Source: Streptomyces flavochromogenes
Lineage (GTDB): Bacteria; Actinomycetota; Actinomycetes; Streptomycetales; Streptomycetaceae
DNA length: 64,000 nucleotides
Direction of reading: 5' to 3'
Assembly (NCBI RefSeq): GCF_000717595.1
Contig: NZ_JNZO01000018.1
Location: 380,889-444,888, forward strand
Below the pieces are notes generated by a model. It was not told the DNA's origin. It did not search any database and was given only the letters and a program-made list of their open reading frames with translations. A program made the translations under genes and the position numbers. Shown here piece by piece: positions 60,327 to 64,000 of the stretch (positions are counted from its first letter, which is position 1; each line of letters begins with the position of its first letter).

Positions 60327-62206
60327 GAGACCACCTCGGAAGAGCCGATGGGAGGCGGGGTACCCCCACGGGACCCGGGGGACGGGTCGCCGGGTGAGGC
60401 GGGGCCCAGCGTGGGGGTGGGGCCGGACTGGAGGGCGGCGCGGGGGCGGGTGACCGCGCCGGACCCGGAGGCTGCGTCGGGCCCCGAGGCAACGCCGGAC
60501 CCGGCGGCTGTGCCTGGCCCCGGGGTGGTGGCGGGCCCGGAGGCCGCGTCCGGTCCCGGGGTGGTGGCGGGGTCGGGGGGCGTGCCCGGCGTGCCCGCCC
60601 GGGGCAGCGGCACCGGCGTCGGCAACGGCAGGCGCACCGTGAACCGAGCCCCGCCCCCCTCCGCGTCCGTCACGTCCAGCGTGCCCGCCGCGCGGGACAC
60701 CGCCTGGCCCACCAGTGCCAGGCCCAGTCCCCGGCCCGGGCCCCGGGTGGTCCAGCCGCGGCCCAGGACCGCGTCGCGGTCGGCCGGGCGGACGCCGGGA
60801 CCGGTGTCGGCGACCCGGAGGAGCAGTTCGCCGTCTCCCGTGCGCGCCGCGACCGTGACCGTCACACGCGCGTGCGGGGTGCCGCCCGCCGCCTCCACCG
60901 CGTTGTCGATGAGGTTGCCGAGGATCGTCACCAGGTCCCGGGACGGCAGCGCCGCCGGCACCAGACCGTCGTCGATACGGCTGTCCTCCGTGAGGACCAG
61001 CTCCACGCCCCGCTCGTTCGCCTGCGCCGCCTTGCCGAGCAGCAGCGCCGCGAGCACCGGCTCCCCGACGGCGTCCACGACACGGTCCGTGAGCGCCTGG
61101 GCCAGTTCCAGCTCCGCCGTCGCGAACTCCACCGCCTCCGCCACCCGGCCCAGTTCGATGAGCGACACGACCGTGTGCAGCCGGTTCGCCGCCTCGTGGG
61201 CCTGCGAGCGGAGCGCCTCCGTGAACCCCCGCTCCGAGTCCAGCTCGCCCGACAGCGCCTGGAGTTCCGTGCGGTCCCGGAGCGTGGCGACCGTGCCGCG
61301 CCGCTCCCCGCCCACCACCGGCCGGGTGTTGACCACCAGTACCCGGTCCGCCGTCAGATGCGTCTCGTCGACCCGCGGCTCCGAGGACAGCAGCGCGCCG
61401 GTCAGCGTCGCGGGAAGGCCGAGTTCCGCCGCCGGACGGCCGACGACCCCCTCGTCCAGGCCCAGCAGCTCCCGCGCCCCGTCGTTGATGAGCGCGATCC
61501 GCCGCCGCCCGTCGAGCATCACGAGCCCCTCGCGGACCGCGTGCAGTGCGGCCTCGTGGTAGTCGTGCATCCGGCTCAGCTCCGTCGCGTTCATGCCGTG
61601 CGTGTGGCGCCGCAGTCGCGCGTTGATCACGTACGTCCCCGCCCCGCCGAGCGCGAGCGCCGCGCCCGCCATGCCGAGCAGCGCGGTGACCTGCTCCCGT
61701 ACCTGCTCGCTGATCTTGTCGATCGTGATGCCCGCGCTGACCAGCGCCACGACCCGGCCGCCGCGGTCGAAGACCGGCGCCACCGTCCGTACGGAAGGGC
61801 CGAGCACCCCCAGGTGGGTCTCGGAGTGCGTCCGGCCCGCCGCCGCCTCCTCGATGTGTCCGAGGTACGTCCGGCCGATCTGCTCCGGCTCGGGGTGGGT
61901 CCAGCGCGTGCCGTCCGGCGCCATGATCACCACGAAGGCCACGCCCGCGTGGCGGCGCAGCGCCTCGGCGTACGGCTGGAGCACCGCCGTCGGGTCGGCG
62001 GACCGCGCCGCGGCGAGCACGGACGGGGAGTCGGCGACGGCCGCGGCGGTCGCCGTGGCCTGGCGTCGCGCGGTCTCCTCGGCCTGCGTCCGGTCCGTGA
62101 CGTATGCGAAGACCGCACACCCGGCCACGACGACGGCCACGAGCACGACCTGCATCGCGAAGAGCTGGCCGGCCAGGCTGCGGGGGTGGGGGAGGGGGAA
62201 ACGCAT
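60323..62206 (-). CDS. Sensor histidine kinase, DcuS/CitA type, with long C-terminal tail
   Basis: A 627-residue kinase. Membrane helix 1 at about 14-37, extracytoplasmic PAS-like sensor domain (about 40-165), helix 2 at about 172-195, cytoplasmic PAS (about 215-315), then SQAHEAANRLHTVVSLIELG with His337 as phosphoacceptor, and the ATPase domain with NLIDNAVEAA (N-box) and VADTGPGVR (G1). After the ATPase domain come about 95 extra residues, rich in Pro, Gly, Ala, Thr and Ser, which I have not seen in DcuS relatives. Start ATG 62206. Confidence 0.93.
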   Translation of the reverse strand: MRFPLPHPRSLAGQLFAMQVVLVAVVVAGCAVFAYVTDRTQAEETARRQATATAAAVADSPSVLAAARSADPTAVLQPYAEALRRHAGVAFVVIMAPDGTRWTHPEPEQIGRTYLGHIEEAAAGRTHSETHLGVLGPSVRTVAPVFDRGGRVVALVSAGITIDKISEQVREQVTALLGMAGAALALGGAGTYVINARLRRHTHGMNATELSRMHDYHEAALHAVREGLVMLDGRRRIALINDGARELLGLDEGVVGRPAAELGLPATLTGALLSSEPRVDETHLTADRVLVVNTRPVVGGERRGTVATLRDRTELQALSGELDSERGFTEALRSQAHEAANRLHTVVSLIELGRVAEAVEFATAELELAQALTDRVVDAVGEPVLAALLLGKAAQANERGVELVLTEDSRIDDGLVPAALPSRDLVTILGNLIDNAVEAAGGTPHARVTVTVAARTGDGELLLRVADTGPGVRPADRDAVLGRGWTTRGPGRGLGLALVGQAVSRAAGTLDVTDAEGGGARFTVRLPLPTPVPLPRAGTPGTPPDPATTPGPDAASGPATTPGPGTAAGSGVASGPDAASGSGAVTRPRAALQSGPTPTLGPASPGDPSPGSRGGTPPPIGSSEVVS

Positions 62207-62325
62207 GCGGGTAAGTGTGCACGTGGGACCGTGCGCCGACGCATTGCGTTCCCGAATCGTTCCCTCGCCGGCCTCCCCCTCCGTTCCCGCCGCACGGTTC
62301 GGTCGTGAACGAAACGTACGTAACC

Positions 62326-62339
62326 GTGACCCCGGTCAC
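62326..62339. promoter_or_regulatory. Palindrome in the divergent kinase / transporter gap
   Basis: GTGACC (62326-62331) and GGTCAC (62334-62339) form an exact inverted repeat with two bases between, 65 bp before the transporter start. It is the best candidate for a binding site of the response regulator. Confidence 0.5.
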
Positions 62340-62404
62340 AGGCTGATGGATGCTCTCGGAGTCCACCGGGACGTGGACACCCCCATCAGCACGAGGAGGA
62401 CCCC

Positions 62405-63763
62405 GTGGCCGCAAGACGGGACCGTACGCACTATCTGTACCTGGCCGTGATCGGAGCCGTGGTGCTCGGCATCGCGGTCGGATTCCTGGCGCCCGGCGTC
62501 GCCGTCGAGCTGAAGCCGCTGGGGACCGGCTTCGTCAATCTGATCAAGATGATGATCTCGCCGATCATCTTCTGCACGATCGTGCTCGGCGTCGGATCGG
62601 TCCGGAAGGCCGCGAAGGTCGGAGCCGTCGGCGGCCTCGCCCTCGGCTACTTCCTCGTCATGTCGACCGTCGCACTCGCGATCGGCCTCGTCGTCGGCAA
62701 CATCCTGGAGCCCGGATCCGGTCTGCATCTGACCAAGGAGCTGGCCGAGGCCGGCGCCAAGCAGGCCGAGGGCGCGAGCGAGTCCACGCCGGAATTCCTC
62801 CTCGGGATCATCCCCACGACCATCGTCTCCGCCTTCACCGAGGGCGAGGTCCTCCAGACCCTCCTCGTCGCGCTGCTCGCCGGCTTCGCGCTCCAGGCCA
62901 TGGGCGCGGCGGGCGAACCGGTTCTGCGTGGAATCGGCCACATCCAGCGGCTCGTCTTCCGCATCCTCGGCATGATCATGTGGGCCGCCCCGGTCGGCGC
63001 GTTCGGCGCGATCGCCGCCGTCGTCGGCGCGACCGGTGTCGACGCGCTGAAGTCCCTCGCCGTCATCATGATCGGCTTCTATCTGACCTGCGCGATCTTC
63101 GTGTTCGTGGTCCTCGGGACGCTCCTCCGGCTGGTCGCCGGGCTCAACATCTGGACCCTGCTCAGGTACCTGGGCCGCGAGTTCCTGCTGATCCTCTCCA
63201 CCTCCTCGTCCGAGTCCGCGCTGCCGCGGCTCATCGCGAAGATGGAGCACCTGGGTGTCAGCAAGCCCGTCGTCGGCATCACCGTGCCGACCGGCTACTC
63301 CTTCAACCTCGACGGCACCGCGATCTACCTCACCATGGCCTCGCTCTTCGTCGCCGAGGCGATGGGCGACCCGCTCTCCGTCGGTGAGCAGATCTCCCTG
63401 CTCGTCTTCATGATCATCGCCTCGAAGGGTGCGGCGGGCGTCACCGGCGCCGGGCTCGCCACCCTCGCGGGCGGCCTCCAGTCGCACCGGCCCGAGCTGG
63501 TCGACGGGGTGGGCCTGATCGTCGGCATCGACCGCTTCATGAGCGAGGCGCGCGCGCTGACCAACTTCGCCGGCAACGCGGTCGCGACGGTGCTCGTCGG
63601 CACGTGGACGAAGGAGATCGACAAGGAGCGGGTGGCGGAGGTGCTCGCCGGGCGCGTGCCGTTCGACGAGAAGACGCTGGTGGACGACCACGCGCCGGCT
63701 CCCGCCGGGTTCCCGGATCAGCGGGCGGAGGACGGCGAGGAGAAGGCACGGGCGGGCGTCTGA
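62405..63763 (+). CDS. dctA: C4-dicarboxylate:cation symporter (DctA type, DAACS family)
   Basis: A 452-residue symporter that takes up succinate, fumarate or malate with protons or sodium. GTG 62405 follows GAGGAGGA. The family signature region is clear: FLLILSTSSSESALPRLIAKMEHLGVSKPVVGITVPTGYSFNLDGTAIYLTMASLF contains the serine-rich re-entrant loop and the NLDGTA motif; GAAGVTGAGLATL and the end RFMSEARALTNFAGNAVAT contain the cation/substrate loop. About eight hydrophobic segments precede and surround these loops. The cytoplasmic tail is acidic. Divergent from its likely controlling two-component system. Confidence 0.94.
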   Translation: MAARRDRTHYLYLAVIGAVVLGIAVGFLAPGVAVELKPLGTGFVNLIKMMISPIIFCTIVLGVGSVRKAAKVGAVGGLALGYFLVMSTVALAIGLVVGNILEPGSGLHLTKELAEAGAKQAEGASESTPEFLLGIIPTTIVSAFTEGEVLQTLLVALLAGFALQAMGAAGEPVLRGIGHIQRLVFRILGMIMWAAPVGAFGAIAAVVGATGVDALKSLAVIMIGFYLTCAIFVFVVLGTLLRLVAGLNIWTLLRYLGREFLLILSTSSSESALPRLIAKMEHLGVSKPVVGITVPTGYSFNLDGTAIYLTMASLFVAEAMGDPLSVGEQISLLVFMIIASKGAAGVTGAGLATLAGGLQSHRPELVDGVGLIVGIDRFMSEARALTNFAGNAVATVLVGTWTKEIDKERVAEVLAGRVPFDEKTLVDDHAPAPAGFPDQRAEDGEEKARAGV

Positions 63764-64000
63764 CGACCGGGCCGCCGGGTGGGCGTGGCCGCTGCGCGCG
63801 GCCCTCCCCCACCCCGCCCCTTCCCGGAACCGGGGCCTCGCGCCAGGGCCCCCGCGCCTCGAACGCCGGCGGGGCCGGCATTCCGCCCCCTGGTCGGGAC
63901 CTTCGGTCCGCCCGGCGTGCGAGGGCACGGCCGCGAGCTGTACGAGGTCGGGGGGGTGCCCCTGGTTCGGGTAGGGGCGGGGCGGGGAAGGAGCCCCGCG

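Overview
The window is a very GC-rich actinobacterial chromosome segment. It looks like the core of a Streptomyces chromosome: third codon positions are almost all G or C, GTG starts are common, and the neighbouring genes filP and scy encode the coiled-coil cytoskeleton and polarity proteins of Streptomyces. From memory, the order 3-hydroxybutyryl-CoA dehydrogenase, STAS protein, ATPase, nucS, filP, scy, epimerase, thiolase, meaB, icmA, thioredoxin-like, pyk, ackA, pta, pfkA follows the SCO538x-SCO5426 block of S. coelicolor. I see no phage, insertion sequence, CRISPR array, rRNA or tRNA gene.

Left part (1-8.8 kb): a truncated sensor kinase; cobalamin adenosyltransferase beside a drug-type ABC exporter with its TetR repressor; a co-directional EamA exporter / unknown protein / cysteine desulfurase cluster behind a CsoR-like operator, in which two of the three genes carry the rare TTA codon; 3-hydroxybutyryl-CoA dehydrogenase and a STAS protein.

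8.8-24.8 kb: an ATPase-like membrane protein with Arg in the P-loop, the mismatch nuclease NucS, small conserved Streptomyces proteins, a luciferase-like oxidoreductase, two paralogous ABC exporter pairs, FilP, and Scy. Scy is broken by two +1 frame changes lying exactly at the outer edges of a perfect 88-bp direct repeat.

24.3-43.7 kb: acyl-CoA metabolism (epimerase, thiolase, MeaB, isobutyryl-CoA mutase IcmA with a perfect 20-bp operator) interleaved with three tandem AIM24 genes, an autoregulated SRPBCC/DUF4166/TetR operon, and a cellulose-synthase-like / radical copper oxidase / GH6 locus for an extracellular glycan.

44-54.6 kb: a CnoX-like thioredoxin, a DUF6230-DUF6114-Thr/Pro-rich surface protein operon, then the glycolysis/overflow node pyk-ackA-pta with pfkA opposite. 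Phosphofructokinase, pyruvate kinase, phosphotransacetylase and acetate kinase together lead from fructose-6-phosphate towards acetyl phosphate and acetate.

55-64 kb: signalling genes (membrane-anchored XRE protein, Ser/Thr kinase, dual-specificity-like phosphatase, double-HTH protein) and a CitA/DcuS-type two-component system divergent from its likely target, a dicarboxylate symporter. Many convergent gene pairs are separated by long perfect hairpins, and several operons are headed by clear palindromic operators.
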